64,000 bases of DNA from Pseudeuparius sepicola (lineage: Eukaryota > Arthropoda > Insecta > Coleoptera > Anthribidae). Location: the NCBI GenBank assembly GCA_963920635.1, contig OY987305.1, positions 5,371,153 to 5,435,152 on the forward strand, in the 5' to 3' direction. Made by a program: the position numbers and the translations under genes. This document shows, piece after piece, positions 43,002 to 54,993 of the stretch (the first letter of the stretch is position 1; each line of letters begins with the position of its first letter). Below the pieces are notes generated by a model. The model saw only the letters and a program-made list of their open reading frames with translations, was not told the DNA's origin and ran no database searches.

Positions 43002-43731
43002 TACAGGGTGATGAATGGTTATATTTTCCGTTTCCTTATACCTAACTTTTCAGGATTAAGAGATAGAAAAAAGTTTCGTACAAAAGTTGTTTGTGATCAA
43101 GGGAACTTCCTCTATTTTAAGTTTTGGTGTATACAGAGTTTGGCGAATTGGCGAAAAACACCAAAGTTACTTTTTTTAAATCGAATAAGCCCTCATTTTT
43201 ATACAATATGTTACTCACATTTAAGTAATAATCTTTTTTGTTTTTGAAGATCGGTTGCGGCGTTGCCAAGTTATTAGATATTTTCTATATATCTATAATT
43301 ATTGCAGACATTTGGAAAATCAGTTTATTCCCGTTTCTGCTACATACTTTGCGAAGTTAAGTTATTTGGGGATAATTACTAGTGCCCCTATAGTATAGTG
43401 TTTTGTGTTTTTTTTTTTTCAAATGGTTCGACCACATTTTGATTAGGTATGCGAGACTTATTCTACTGTTCAATACCTACAATATACTATATCAGCGTTA
43501 TATCGATTTTTTTTTTAGTTTTTGAGTGATTTGCAAATATGCAAAACATGGTCTCGTATTTTTACAAGCTTTTATTTAATTTCACCTGTTAGTGTCGGTC
43601 GAATCTTGCAAGCTGAATTAGAACCACTTCCTGATATCCGATTAAGCTGAAATTTTGCATACACCTTTAGTTCCGGTGACAATACAATATGCAATACTCA
43701 ATATTGTAATACTTTCAAAATGGCCGCCGCT

Positions 43732-44100
43732 CCCTTAATATGAGTATCAAATGAAATGGCTTGAAAAGTAGAAAACGATTAAGTTAGTGACATCACACTA
43801 AATTCAATATGGCCACCGTTCCAAGATGGCGGATGATGTTTTTTTTGTCATCCCCCTTAATATGGGTATCAAATGAAAGGGCTTGAAAAGTAGAAAACGA
43901 TAAAGTTAGTGACATCACACTAAATTCAAGATGGCCGCCGCTCCAAGATAGCGGATTACCTATTTGATACCCAACATGTTTATCAAATGAAAGGGCTCGA
44001 CTGGTAGAAAACAATAAGGTGAATGACTATACGAAATCCAATATGGCGGCCGCCCCAAGATGGCGGACTTTACCACCCTCCTGACATGGGAATCAAATAG
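43732..44100. repeat. Minisatellite, about 110-123 bp period, three units plus
   Basis: ATCAAATGAAA recurs at about 43745, 43868 and 43982, and ATCAAATAG at 44092. Each unit also has GGGCTTGAAAAGTAGAAAAC and a CAAGATGGCGG(AC)-type phrase. The short ATGGCGG/CCGCC motif lies near YY1-like consensus sequence, which may be coincidence. Confidence 0.75.
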
Positions 44101-44114
44101 GTACTAAAAAGTAC

Positions 44115-44510
44115 AAAACAAAATTGAAAATAAAAAACCTTTTTAAAAACAAGCTTTTATTTAAGCCATGTACTAAGTTTAGGTTTTCGTTAAGATAATT
44201 CAATTCCAAATTGCGACAAGTTTTTGCAAATTGAAAAGCTTGTCGCGCGAATTGTAAAGAAAAAAATGAATACTTTGGCAAATAGGTACTTGCTTATCAA
44301 CCAATCACTGTCCAATAAAATTAATTGGTACCTACCTACTTTCATCAACATTTCGCGCGACAAGCTTTTCAATTTGCAAAAACTTGTCGCAATTTGGAAT
44401 TGATTTATCTTAACGAAAACCTAAACTTATTTTATTCGTTTTAGTACATGGCTTAAATAAAAGCTTGTTTTAAAAAGGTTTTTTTTTATTTTCAATTTTA
44501 TTCCCTTATT
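44115..44510. mobile_element. Small foldback nested in the larger one
   Basis: AACAAGCTTTTATTTAAG...CTTGTCGCGCGAA (left) is mirrored by TTCGCGCGACAAGC...CTTAAATAAAAGCTTGTT (right), with arms of about 130-160 bp. A piece of the same family lies at about 24617-24665. Confidence 0.72.
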
Positions 44511-45455
44511 TTGCATCTTTATATTGTGCTGTAACTTTTTTAAATTGTGTGAGATTTTTAAGATTCCAAAATTTAAATTTTTCTATTGACAATTCCTCCA
44601 GTTTGAGTTTTCCTACGTTCCCAGTAAACAACAAAGAATCCTTAATTGAATTTCTTCATCGGCAATCAAATTTAGCTTATTCTTGTAAAGGAATGTCGGA
44701 GAATTGCTAAAGCAGATTGTATCACTTTAACGAATTTTTACTTACATTGCTACTGTTGCTAGTTTTATTTTTATTAAAACAATAGGAAATATCTAGTTTG
44801 TCTTGGCGAAAGCAATTGTGCGTGTTTTATTTTACATATCTTTTCAAATTTTAAAAAAATTACAGCACAATAATAAGGGAAAAATACGGGACCATGTTTT
44901 GGGCCCGAAATTAGGCTTATAAATCGATGAAAAAACAAATATTTGCAAATCATTCGAAAACTATAAACTATTTCAATATAACTCTAATATAGTAAACTGT
45001 AGGTATCAAACAGTAGAATCGTCTCGCATAATCAAAACGTGGTCATACCATTAAAAAAAACAACTTATGGCCTCTTCCAAATAACAAAAAATGGCGATCG
45101 TAATTGAACATCCTGTATATGCCCATATAACTCAACTTCGGAATGTATGTAGCATAAACGGGAATATAACTGATTTTCCAAATGCCTGCAATTAGATATA
45201 TAGAAAATATCTAATTACTTGGCAACGCCCCAACCGATCTTCAAAAACAAAGAAGCAATCAAGTTCTCTCTCAAAGGTGAGTAACATAGTGTATAAAAAG
45301 GAGGGCCATTCCATTCGCAACTCCCTGCATATACCCAAACTTAAAAAATTAGGAAGTAACCTTGATAACAAACAACTTTTAAACGAAACTTTTTTTTCTA
45401 TCTTTTAATCCTGAAAAGTTACAAGGAAACGGAAAATATAACCAATCACCCGGTA

Positions 45456-45964
45456 GACAAGAAGAAAAAACAAATGTAAGTTAGTGATGTCATTTGTGAA
45501 GAATTTTTTGTGGTATCATTCTGGGCCACTTTAGGTATATAATAATTCGAACCTTCCCCCTAAAAATCCCTTCCATTTTTTTCCCTTTTGTCATTCGGCG
45601 TAAAAAGAATTTCCCCGAACGCCGGAGGGTAGGTATATTGCAATTAATTCAACCCCAGATATATTTCACTCTCCACTGGCATGTTAATTCCCTGGCTGTA
45701 AAGAGGCCTGGCCCCACAAAATTACGCACAATTAGGCATTTGTAACCCTCTCCCAGTACCTCAGTACAATCACCAATAGTGGCCGAAACATAGCTCAATT
45801 TAAACAATTTTAAATTATAGGGGAGCTAGTACTAATACACAAATCTAGTAAATTTTTTAATTCCTTATACAAAAATATTTTTTAATCGGCATTTAAAACC
45901 CTCAAACCAGTCATTGAAAGCTCAAAACGCGGCACTAACGTAAGCTATTATAGTATATCAGTTG
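45456..45964. other. Unassigned sequence
   Basis: No gene or repeat recognised. Confidence 0.35.
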
Positions 45965-46345
45965 GCCTTGGCGAGATGTAAACAAACCAAACGTCAGACG
46001 CGTTCATCGCCCATAAAAAGTGGCTAGATATTAAAAAACAGACCAGTAAAGTATCATTTGACGTTTTAGCCTCATTGCCGAATTGTAATATCAACGCAAT
46101 CTTTCAATGTAATTATTTTGGTCTGTTTAAACATCAATATTATTTCTATGTAAGCTGCATGTGATGCACCAGCTTGGTAGTTTCTTGGTAGAGCGGCCGT
46201 TCAAGTCAAGCAACGGTGCGAGCGATCGGCTCATAGATGGGCGATTTACTTCTTTTTTTCGATTTAAAAAAAAATAAGTTCCATTTTATGGCTCATGTGG
46301 AGTTTAGTTGACCTATAAAAAGTTGAACTTGGTATAAATGAAGTC
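45965..46345 (+). repeat. 5S-rRNA-like composite repeat, copy 3 (diverged)
   Basis: It shares the leader start GGCCTTGGCGAGATGTAAAC with copies 1 and 2. A 5S-like stretch at 46195-46246 reads TCAAGTCAAGCAACGG then GGCTCATAGATGGGCGAT; the second box is close to 5S GGATGGGTGAC. The tail keeps GGCTCATGTGGAGTTTAGTTG and CTATAAAAAGTTGAACTT but has lost the palindrome centre. Confidence 0.55.
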
Positions 46346-46445
46346 ACTTGGAACAGCATAAAAACGCTTGGGCGGCGTTTGCTTTGTAAAACAAGACCGA
46401 GTCTTATTTGCTCTAAAAAAGAATAAAATAAACTTTGAAATAATT

Positions 46446-47272
46446 CGAACCAAAGCAAAACAAAATAACACCACACAAAAATCTATACACAAAACCAAAA
46501 TCCGTAAAATAAAGCGCAATCCTAATTTCCGTGCACGGCACTGATTATACTGGCCTAACTGGCCCATGGCGACACCTGCTCCATGGATCTCCGAAACGCC
46601 GACCAATCAAATCGCTACGCTCGCTTTCTTCTGGCTGCCTCCTTGACTAGGTCGACGTCGACTGCATAAAAACCTTTGAATTTTATACGGGTGATTTCTG
46701 CTGATAAGTCTGGTATTTTTACCAGTAGCAGAGCGTGGTAAGTGCTATGAAATAGATCGCGCCCCGTATATCACTGTGTTCCAAGTGAGTTCATTTATAC
46801 TTTTACTTTACCAGGGTAGATCGAGAACAGGCGCCTCGGCAATAAAATACGAGACAAAACACTTTGTTCGGCCATATTAAACCGCACCTGGTATTAGTAG
46901 TAAAAAGAGATGAAGGAAAAAGAGACGATATATATTGTAGTAAAAACAAGTGACTGCATGCTCGCCTAATATAGTATCACCAATACTTGCATGGGTTACA
47001 CTGTTCGACGGCTGGCCACTTGTGCATCGAAATGCGGTGGATAGCCGTGCCATACTTTCACAGATCTTAGGATATACTTGCGTAAATAGTTATAATCGAT
47101 ATGGCTTTTTAGAGACCTTTTTGAGAATATTATATGGTGCATTAACCTTTACGTTATGTTTGACGACAACCTTAAAAAAACTTAAAACTGCGTGACGCAT
47201 ATGTCCTATATTCTTTCTGTGACGCCAATTAGTTTTTTTATGCTGTTTCAAGTGACTTCAGCAATACTATAC
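46446..47272 (+). repeat. Dispersed repeat R, copy 1 of a direct pair
   Basis: High similarity over its length to 60715-61608. Shared phrases include CTATACACAAAACCAAAATC, GTGCACGGCACTG, TAGGTCGACGTCGAC and TGACTGCATGCTCGCCTAAT. It has no coding frame and no visible terminal inverted repeat. It abuts the diverged 5S-like repeat, so the two may once have been one element. Confidence 0.65.
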
Positions 47273-48094
47273 ATAAATAACTAGGTACCTATTTCGATCA
47301 TTATAGCATATTTTTGCAAGTTGGAAAGTTCAAGTTTATATCTGTGAGTCGTGTGTTTTGTTTCTGTGCGTTTTATCAATCGCATAACATTAAAAAAACT
47401 TTAATGTTTTATGGTCAGTAGCAAGAAGTGACAACTGAGAAATGTTCCATGTTTTGTGGTGATACGAGTTCGTGCGAAGGAACAAAAGCGACTAAAGATA
47501 GTTTCTGGTGGTCCCCCGTATCTGGCAACAGTAAATTTGGTATCCAACCGAAATTCGGTTTATAATTGCCATTACGGATGCAAAGTAATCCTCGAAACTG
47601 TGAAGCGGTATAAAAATAAACGCTGTTAGTTAGCATTTAGATACAATTTCCGATTTGCGTCGGGCCGATTTGCCGACCGACATCAATATTTATGAATCGG
47701 AATTTATTTTTAATAAATCGGCCGATTGATTGAAAACGCACCGCCGTTTCTGCGTGTCACGTCACTGCCACGTCATCCGTAGTTTTACGGCGCCTATTGT
47801 GGAAACATAAAATATAACCTATTTATTCTGCGAAGTTGCTACTGTGGTAATATGCACAAAGGACAGCAGCTCGAGGGAAGCACGCGCTTCCCAATTGAGA
47901 CATTGTTATAGATAAGATAAAATATTGTCATAGATTTAATTGGGAAGTTCCTCAAGATATAATGACGGGGTCACTTGTAAATTTACTGTTTTGTGTTTAT
48001 GACAACAAATAAAATTTTACCACCGTATTATAAAATGTTAAATGTTGGTAGGTTAGAGGTTAGGTTAGGTTTTAGGTTACCAATCAATCTCCAC
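47273..48094. other. Unique-looking sequence with AT-rich homeodomain-like motifs
   Basis: The segment 47640-47760 mixes CG-rich words with CAATATTTATGAATCGG and AATCGGCCGATTGATTG. No gene. A dispersed-repeat fragment at about 47828-47895 mirrors 41030-41095. Confidence 0.35.
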
Positions 48095-48653
48095 CAGAGA
48101 TATGGAGGTGGGGAGAAAGCTGCACGAATTTCGTAATCACCTGGGCCGCCATTTTATAAGTTAAGCTTACATAATAAGTATAAATAAATAAACGTTTAGA
48201 TAAACGCATAAAAATTAACGTTAATGGAGCATTGCAAAATCGAGTTGAAGTGTGAAATGTTATGTCAACGTACAAATAATATAACAATATAGATTTTGTT
48301 TTGTCATTATGAGAGTTTGGAATGTTTTGGTCAACCTCAAAACATTTCGGTTACTTAACGTTACGAGTAATATGATGTAAAAACACACAACCCTATGTAG
48401 ATTCGTGAATGTATAGGTACGTCAGAAGTTCACGTTTACATTATCTGGCTGCACTTCAACTTTAAACTCGCTAATAATCCAATGTTTTCATTGGTCGAAC
48501 GTAACAAATTAAATGTTGACGAACTACTTACGAAAATGTTATAATATAGCATACTTGGGAATACCTATAATGTTATGTTGATATTAATTGCCTTGTCTAT
48601 TTATAATACCTTTCAACTTCTTAAATCTGAAGTCCTTTCTGTGCTTTTCTTAC

Positions 48654-48714
48654 CTGTATTTATGAATGGAAATTTTCTAATATTTTTACAGTCCTTCACC
48701 GCACAACATGCCAT
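48654..48714 (-). pseudogene. THAP-type first exon in P-like copy 2 (open frame)
   Basis: Starting at the ATG at 48714 the frame reads MACCAVKDCKNIRKFPFIN and stays open for 20 codons to a donor (CAG|GTAAGA). Cys3, Cys4 and Cys9 give the Cys-x4-Cys pair of a THAP finger, and FPF resembles the FHxFP stretch that follows it in THAP proteins. Later THAP exons are not seen in the element, so it is a relic or a truncated gene. Confidence 0.55.
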
Positions 48715-48912
48715 AACTAATAAACTATACTATCACTTAATTTCACTAATCACTAATAAACTCTACTATCACTTATAAAAAAAAACACTGAAATCTTTAA
48801 AATATTACACAAAAATGCCGTAACCAACCACTCCAACTAGTAGTAAACCAGGAGAACGATGGGCATATTTTGACGTACTCGAAAACGGCGGATCCATAGA
48901 GGCGGGCAAAAC

Positions 48913-49500
48913 CAGAGATATGGAGGAAGAGAATGCGCTTTGACCTACTGCGCATTCGATTTTTTGGCTACACAGAGGGCGCTTAGGTCGCCGCCATTTT
49001 AACCCAGTCTTGTCTTGTAGTTTGTTTACGTTTTGACGTGCTTACTTCTTAATTGCTTTTTTAAGGTCTTTTTCGTGTGTTTAGCGTTTTTGCTGGCGTA
49101 TTTTTGTAATCTTGTTGTGTTCATGCTCTGTAAGAACATGCACAAATTGGTGGTCAATAAGAAATGCCTCCAATCAACTTCTATACAGTCGGAAAATTAA
49201 TCTGACCAACAACAAAATGGTCCGAGCCTACCACAAGCTTCAACTTCAATAGATTCAATGATTTCTCCTAATGTGGCATCAAGGCAGATTCGCCGAAAAC
49301 GGTACAGGTAAAAATAAACTTTTTTTTACTAAAGTTGCTTCCACATCAATATAAAATTATACCTAATCGTAAATAAATGCAACACAAATTTGAAAACGCA
49401 AATTATTTCGAATTTGTTGCACTTTCGTGGGTTAAAATGGCGGTAGAAAAATTAGCAGTCTTGCGCACGTTGATAAGCATTCTCCCCCTCTGTATCTCTG
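48913..49500. mobile_element. 588-bp P-like relative nested in copy 2
   Basis: The ends are CAGAGATATGGAGGAAGAGA and the mirror of CAGAGATACAGAGGGGGAGA, with a perfect 8-bp target duplication GGCAAAAC (48905-48912 and 49501-49508). The interior has a reading frame starting MLCKNMHKLVV (ATG near 49122) that continues, past one TAA, through QASTSIDSMISPNVASRQIR to a donor (CAG|GTAAAA near 49306), so it may also carry a first exon. Confidence 0.82.
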
Positions 49501-49528
49501 GGCAAAACTAAGCTGCGCACTCGTCTCG

Positions 49529-50214
49529 CGTTCTCACGAGTGTGTCACGTCATGTGATCATGAACGAGCTTAGAAGTGTCAAAGTGTGGAACGTGAAAGT
49601 TTAGAATCAAAGAGGAACCAAAACAAAACATGTAATTCGTAGGTTATGTCATCCAGGGCGACGTTTCTATTAGATAGCGCGGAAAATTCGACTCGAGGGG
49701 CCTTTTGACTCCATTGTTTTTCCTGGGAATGATGTGTATTCGGGGGGACGACACATCGGGGTCCGTAATGACCGCCATTACGACGGTCGACTTCTTCCCG
49801 AATTGAAAATTACCGGCCGCTATGAATGGGACGGTCGGATTTTTTTCATAGAAATGTCTGCGTTTTTTATGAATAATAAAATCGGGCGCCGTTGCTTTGA
49901 ATTGGCGCTTTTATTTGCCGTATTTCACGGGGTTATTGCGGCTTGCGGCCGCTTTTTATTGCTCCATTGTTGAAAAACTAGCGGATCGGAAATTTGCACG
50001 CACTCAGATGGTTCGGTTTTTATCGAACGGGGGCCGGTGCAGATGTTAAAAGATTCGTATGTTTAAAACACTCGCAAAAGAGAACCGCACAGTAAAAACA
50101 CAATTAAAAATTCGTCTGGAAACAGGAACTCATAGACACAAAGACACTAAAATGTCGGAGTAGGAACTAGAAACACTTTGCTCTTTTGTGGTTATAGACC
50201 GAGAAAGAGATATA
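49529..50214. other. Unique-looking GC-richer sequence
   Basis: About 49640-49990 is GC-rich with embedded TTTTATGAATAATAAA and CTTTTATTTGCC words that resemble Hox/caudal-type sites. A 79-codon frame there matches nothing I know. Possible enhancer; unproven. Confidence 0.35.
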
Positions 50215-50877
50215 GGTTTGTTCGGTGTTGCTGCACTGAGTGTAGCGAAGTGTAGACTAATGTATTACACTAAGTTACACTACACTATTAGTGCTGTTAA
50301 GTGCAGTATAAATCAGTGTAGTTTACTAGATTCTGTTCGTTGTTAAAGTGTAGTGTACTGAAATTTGTTCGGTATAATTTTTTCATACAATCGCAAAGAT
50401 GTTCGGCTGGATCATCAAGAATCGCATATTTTGTAGGATATTCCATTTTTTATTATAAATATATAAGCGAAAACTAGCAAAAGGCAGAACTTCAATATCT
50501 AGACAAACCAGAGCATATAAAATACAGGAATTTTATATTAACAAGATAAATATTATTATGGCTATCTGAGACAAACGCAAGATCTTCCCAAGATCCAGGT
50601 TTAGGGCCTAAAAATCTGTCTATTTATTATACTACTAAGGTTATATTTTGTAGTGTTTTTATTATTTATGCGTTTTGTGGATATCGTTCAACTACACTAC
50701 ACTTGCTACACTTGCTTCCGAGTTGATGTAGCTAAGTGCAGTTTACAATCGAATTCAGTGTAGCACAAAAACACGCCGAACAGAAAAGGTGTAACACTGA
50801 AATACGCCGAATAGAATAAGTGCTAAAACTGCGGGAGTGTAGCTTAGTGTAGGCAGTGTAGCCACACCGAACAGACC
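50215..50877. mobile_element. TA-flanked element with GTGTAG sub-terminal repeats
   Basis: The ends are GGTTTGTTCGGTGTTGCTGC and the mirror of GGTCTGTTCGGTGTGGCTAC, each next to TA. Both sub-terminal zones are packed with short GTGTAG/CTACAC words, for example at 50240-50350 and 50690-50865. The 663-bp element has no coding frame. Confidence 0.75.
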
Positions 50878-50879
50878 TA

Positions 50880-51954
50880 CATCAGCGCAAATAAAACAAG
50901 TAGTTTAACTTACGCTTGAGAAAAAAATCCGCAAATTCAATTACCTTGACGCCATATTGGGGGAATAGAAATCAGAGATGTATTCAGGAAAATCAATTCA
51001 AAAATACAGAGGAGTATCGGGGCATTTTGTAATTTATATAACGTAGTAGTAAGATACACTTCGGTATGTAAAATTTGTTAAGCAAATTAGTTCGGTAAGA
51101 ATAAATAAAAATATTTTTTGAAGCAACGAAAAAATCAGGCATGTGAAATGAATAAGGATTTATGTCTGCTTAGTAAATCGTCGACAGGGAAAATGTAGGA
51201 CTAATATTGCTATCGTCAGCGAGTTTTGTGAAACAAAGAATGTCCATAATAATGAGATTGCTTAGTAAACATAATAAGGGACACGCTGAGGTAAGCGTTC
51301 TTTTCAATGTTATATTTTTTTGTTTTTACTAAAACAATAAGTTGTCTCGTCATTCATTGTTGTTCACTCGAGTAATGAAAAATATAAAAAAACGCAATCC
51401 CCGACTTTTTCTGACTCCGCGTAAAATCCTCGGGCTTCTACTAATTCCCCCATTAATTTGCCTGTAAAAAATCCCTCTTTCCATGTAATACTCCTAACAT
51501 AAAGCACCGTCGGGCGAACTTTTTGTCTAAAACTCGGAAAAAATCGCGAAAGTTCCCGAGACGATATTTTACCCCCCGGCCTGTCACGGGATTATATCTG
51601 GGAATTTCGAATCTTGATAAGAACCACGAATTAAAAGATTGATGCCGCGGATTATCGCCCAAAAAATGATTGCGGATCCCTCGAGGGGTTGCCGACGCGC
51701 CTCCACAGCCAGAGACGGTTTATTCAATTTAAATGTAGATCTCCGGGACTAGATATCGACGGGGAAATATTCGAGCAAAAAATTCCCATATCCACTTTGA
51801 GGCAAACCTATATGCACGGGGGGTTCCCCAGAAAACAAGAATAATTGTACTTTATAAAATGGGGATATTGTTGAAAATCTATCATAAATACGGTACGGTC
51901 AGAATTTTACCACTGGTCAAAAGCCACTAGTCACAAGATAAAACTAAAGGTTCA
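50880..51954. other. Unique-looking sequence
   Basis: No gene. The stretch 51400-51780 is GC-richer and repeat-free. About 51199-51260 weakly resembles 54895-54935 (GTCAGCGAGTTTTGTGAAAC). Confidence 0.35.
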
Positions 51955-51956
51955 TA

Positions 51957-53098
51957 CAGGGCGAGTTTTTTTCGATGCCCACTATTTCATCCGATCTCTG
52001 TAGCTCCGTTATTTCTGATTATACAGAAAAACTGTAGAGACAAAAATTGTAGATAATTTTAGACTAAATAAGATAATCTAATCCAATTTTTGTTGTTGTT
52101 TGTGATTTTTGAGATATGACATAAACTTGTGTTTTTTTTAATGTAAATCATAGTTGGCTGTTGCCTTATTAAATCGGCCATTTTTTGAGCTTTCCAAAGA
52201 TATAATACTCGGCATAGTTATTATAAAAAATAAAATAGCTATGGCTAATTTTCTTTTTTTTTTTTCAGCCATGGAATATGTTCATAATTATGTTCTATTT
52301 TATAATAAGACATACTTCAAACTTTCAAATATTTTATTTTAGCTGGTACCGAAATGTAACAAAATAAAACAAAAATTATCATGATGGAGCTCCACCACAT
52401 AATTATTTGCCCGTAAGAAATTACCTAGATCTGTTCTATCCAAATAGTTGGATAGGGAGAAATAGACCTATTTCCTGGCAGCCCCGATCCCCCGATTTGT
52501 CTGTTTTGGATTTCTTTTTGTGGGGAACAGTACAAAATAAAGTATGAGACAATTGCTGAATTAAGAACAGCTGTTTTAGAAGCAATTGCCAGTATTGACA
52601 GGCGCTCTCTAAGAAAGGCGACAAATTCAGTTTTAAAAAGATGCAATATTTGCATGGATAATAATGGTGGATTATTTGAACACCTTTTTTATTTTAAAAG
52701 GTGACCTTTTAAAATAATAATAATTTGAATTTGAGTTTTTTAATTTTTGTTTTATTTTGTTACATTTTGTTACCAGCTAAAAACAAAATATTAGAAAGTT
52801 TGAAGTATGTCTAATTATAAAATAGAATGTATAATTATGAAAATATTCCATGGCTGACTATGTGAAAATTTAAAAAAAAATCAGAAAATTAGCCATAGCT
52901 CTTTTATTTATTTATAAATAACGGAGCTACAGAGATCTGATGAAATAGCAAAAGATCACTCTTTTCAAAATATCTAAATATCCAAAAGGGGCATTAGATT
53001 GAGCATTCAAAACTGCAATTCTTTCCTTATGTAACCTTTGTTCTAGCTCTGCTAGTTTCCGAGATCCCCATAGTGGGCATCGAAAAAAACTCACCCTG
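51957..53098 (+). mobile_element. Mariner-type element, standalone defective copy
   Basis: Inverted ends CAGGGCGAGTTTTTTTCGAT and the mirror of CAGGGTGAGTTTTTTTCGAT are flanked by TA. It has the same sub-terminal arms as the copies nested in the two hAT elements, and it gives the outline of the unnested family. Length 1142 bp. Confidence 0.82.
52490..52695 (+). pseudogene. Mariner transposase C-terminal remnant
   Basis: The text reads PRSPDLSVLDFFLWGTVQNK, then after a small frameshift YETIAELRTAVLEAIAS, and ends CMDNNGGLFEHL. This is the third catalytic aspartate region (SPDL...LD) and tail of insect mariner transposases. The N-terminal DNA-binding and first catalytic parts are deleted. Confidence 0.75.
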
Positions 53099-53100
53099 TA

Positions 53101-54734
53101 TACACGCATGCTTATATTGTCCTAAAATTACTTTTTCTAGTTGGATATTTCTTGACCTGATGGCATAAAATATTGTACCTTTATTCCTATAAAGAAGAAA
53201 AAATGGTACCTATGTATGTTTAGGTATCGAAAATAGGAAATTGGTCCATTTATTATTATCGTGTTTAACACATTGGTGTGTCATTGGCAATTCATGAATT
53301 ATATCAGTAGTTTATCGTTAAATTTATTTCAATAATAATTTACGCCAATAATAGTAGGGTATTGATTTGCCAACATTTCGCTCTAAGTTCCTTTGATATA
53401 ATAGTCAATACCTATATTACATTGCCACCACGGTAAACGAACACGTTTACTGTGACTGCCACGCTAAAACCAAAAACCAAACCGCTCTGAATATTGGGAT
53501 GTTCACAACAAAATACTTTTATATTCAAACGCCATAAAAAGGCTGCAAATAGCCTTGGATTAAATCTGTGAAATATAAAATATTAAACAATGATATAAAT
53601 AGAATATATTTTCTGTGTTCCCACAATATATATATATAAACGGCACTCCATATGGCAGGCGCGTTGGCGCGTTCTTTAGACCCATCATTCCCATTCGTTT
53701 GAACTAGTAGTGATTATCTGGTGTCGAAAATGCACTTTTCTCCCTGTCTAAGGTGGCATAAACACACATGGCATTAAATACTACCAACCCCAGTGAGTTT
53801 TTTTGCTTATTTTGAAAATCAAAAATCATTATGTTTTCAAAAAACCAATGCGCAACTCGAATACTGCATTATATTGCGCATATTTGGATAAAAAATCAGC
53901 CAAATCTGATGTCTCGTTTGGAAAAACAATATAGGTACCTAAAGTTTCTGGTAATTTTATATTAGAGAAGAAGAAGAAAATACATTTCAGATTTGGCTGA
54001 TTATTTGTCCAAATATGCGCAATATAATGTAGTATTTGAGTTGAGCATTGGAAAAACCTAGTAATTTTAACAACAAACACCAAAAACACACTTGGGTTGG
54101 TCCTATTTGTGATAATGTCCCTTAGATTGATACGCGTTTATTAAGATTCCCATGAATGTTTCATCTCTGAGGTGAGTGTCCTCTTATGGAAATTTAGGTT
54201 TAGGGAAGTTACATCCCCATAGGGACCGGAACTAATATACATGTATGATGTAATATGTTTTAATTGCCGACAGCTAAAAGCCCACTAATTAACGCTAACA
54301 GAAAATAAAACCGCCGTATTTTTCTCTCAGCTACGACGTAAATAAACACCCCTACTCTTAAATTAAACCTCCGTTTAGTTCTTTTTATAAGTATAAGTTC
54401 TAAGGCGAGTAAAGTTCCCGCTGCGAAACATGAATAAAACATACTTTATAGAAAGTCGTAATTCCGATATAAAAATCTTTTATTTCTCCCGGGGCCCTGT
54501 GGCGGTTATCTTTCAGGGGGCGAGCTGAAAAAACGCACATGCCTGAAATACGTGCACTCACACCCTGATCAAGCCTTTCATTTGGCCCCTTTGGTCGGTC
54601 GTCGCATTTAATTCTGCCTCGTGTTCGAAATACATAAACATTTAGATGGGAACGTTCCGTTTCTTCCACAGATTTATAGGCCAAACTTTTTACACCACTT
54701 AATATGCCTTTTAGGGCATATATTATATTTTTAC
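53101..54734. other. Unassigned; imperfect inverted repeat at about 53868-54050
   Basis: Around 53868-53918 (TATATTGCGCATATTTGGAT, AATCAGCCAAATCTG) mirrors about 53985-54050 (CAGATTTGGCTGATTAT, CAAATATGCGCAATATA). A (TA)n run lies near 53628. No gene was seen. Confidence 0.4.
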
Positions 54735-54890
54735 AACTTGTCGGTAACATCACTGATTTATAAGTTCACAAAACACAATATCGCGTTGTGATCAGAGTAA
54801 CTCCGAACAGGGTCTTGGACAGTTGTTGTTCTAACCTAACTTCGAGTGTGCTTTGTAAACGACACTTTGGGAATCCATATTAAAGTAGGT
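54735..54890 (+). repeat. Local direct duplication, unit 1
   Basis: ACAACTTGTCGGTAAC, TTTATAAGTTCACAAAACAC, GTTCTAACCTAACTTCGA and TTTGGGAATCCAT occur in the same order at 55835-55990. The two units bracket the hAT element at 54994. Confidence 0.7.
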
Positions 54891-54993
54891 CCAATATTGA
54901 CATCGTTAGCGAGTTTTATGAAACACTATGTAACTTGTAGAAAAATGGTTTACTACTCACTTTGTTGCTGTGTAAAAAAACTTTTATGACAAG

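Larger units (their letters stand above)
43002..45455. mobile_element. Large foldback element with minisatellite core
   Basis: The left arm (43002 to about 43565) and right arm (about 44884-45455) are diverged mirror images, for example GATCGGTTGCGGCGTTGCCAAG against CTTGGCAACGCCCCAACCGATC. The outer ends read TACAGGGTGAT and the mirror of TACCGGGTGAT. The centre holds a tandem array and an inserted smaller foldback. No transposase frame was found. Confidence 0.75.
48095..49528 (-). mobile_element. P-like THAP-exon element, copy 2, interrupted
   Basis: The left terminus CAGAGATATGGAGGTGGGG at 48095 equals the 3' end of copy 1 in reverse. Similarity to copy 1 then runs through the THAP exon (48654-48714) to TCCATAGAGGC at about 48904. 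A related 588-bp element has inserted there, and copy 2 resumes at 49501-49528 (TAAGCTGCGCACTCGTCT). Its outer right terminus is lost. Confidence 0.7.

Noticed and set aside
49734..49973. 79-codon open frame
   Set aside because: No family match; the region reads more like regulatory DNA with AT-rich factor-site words.
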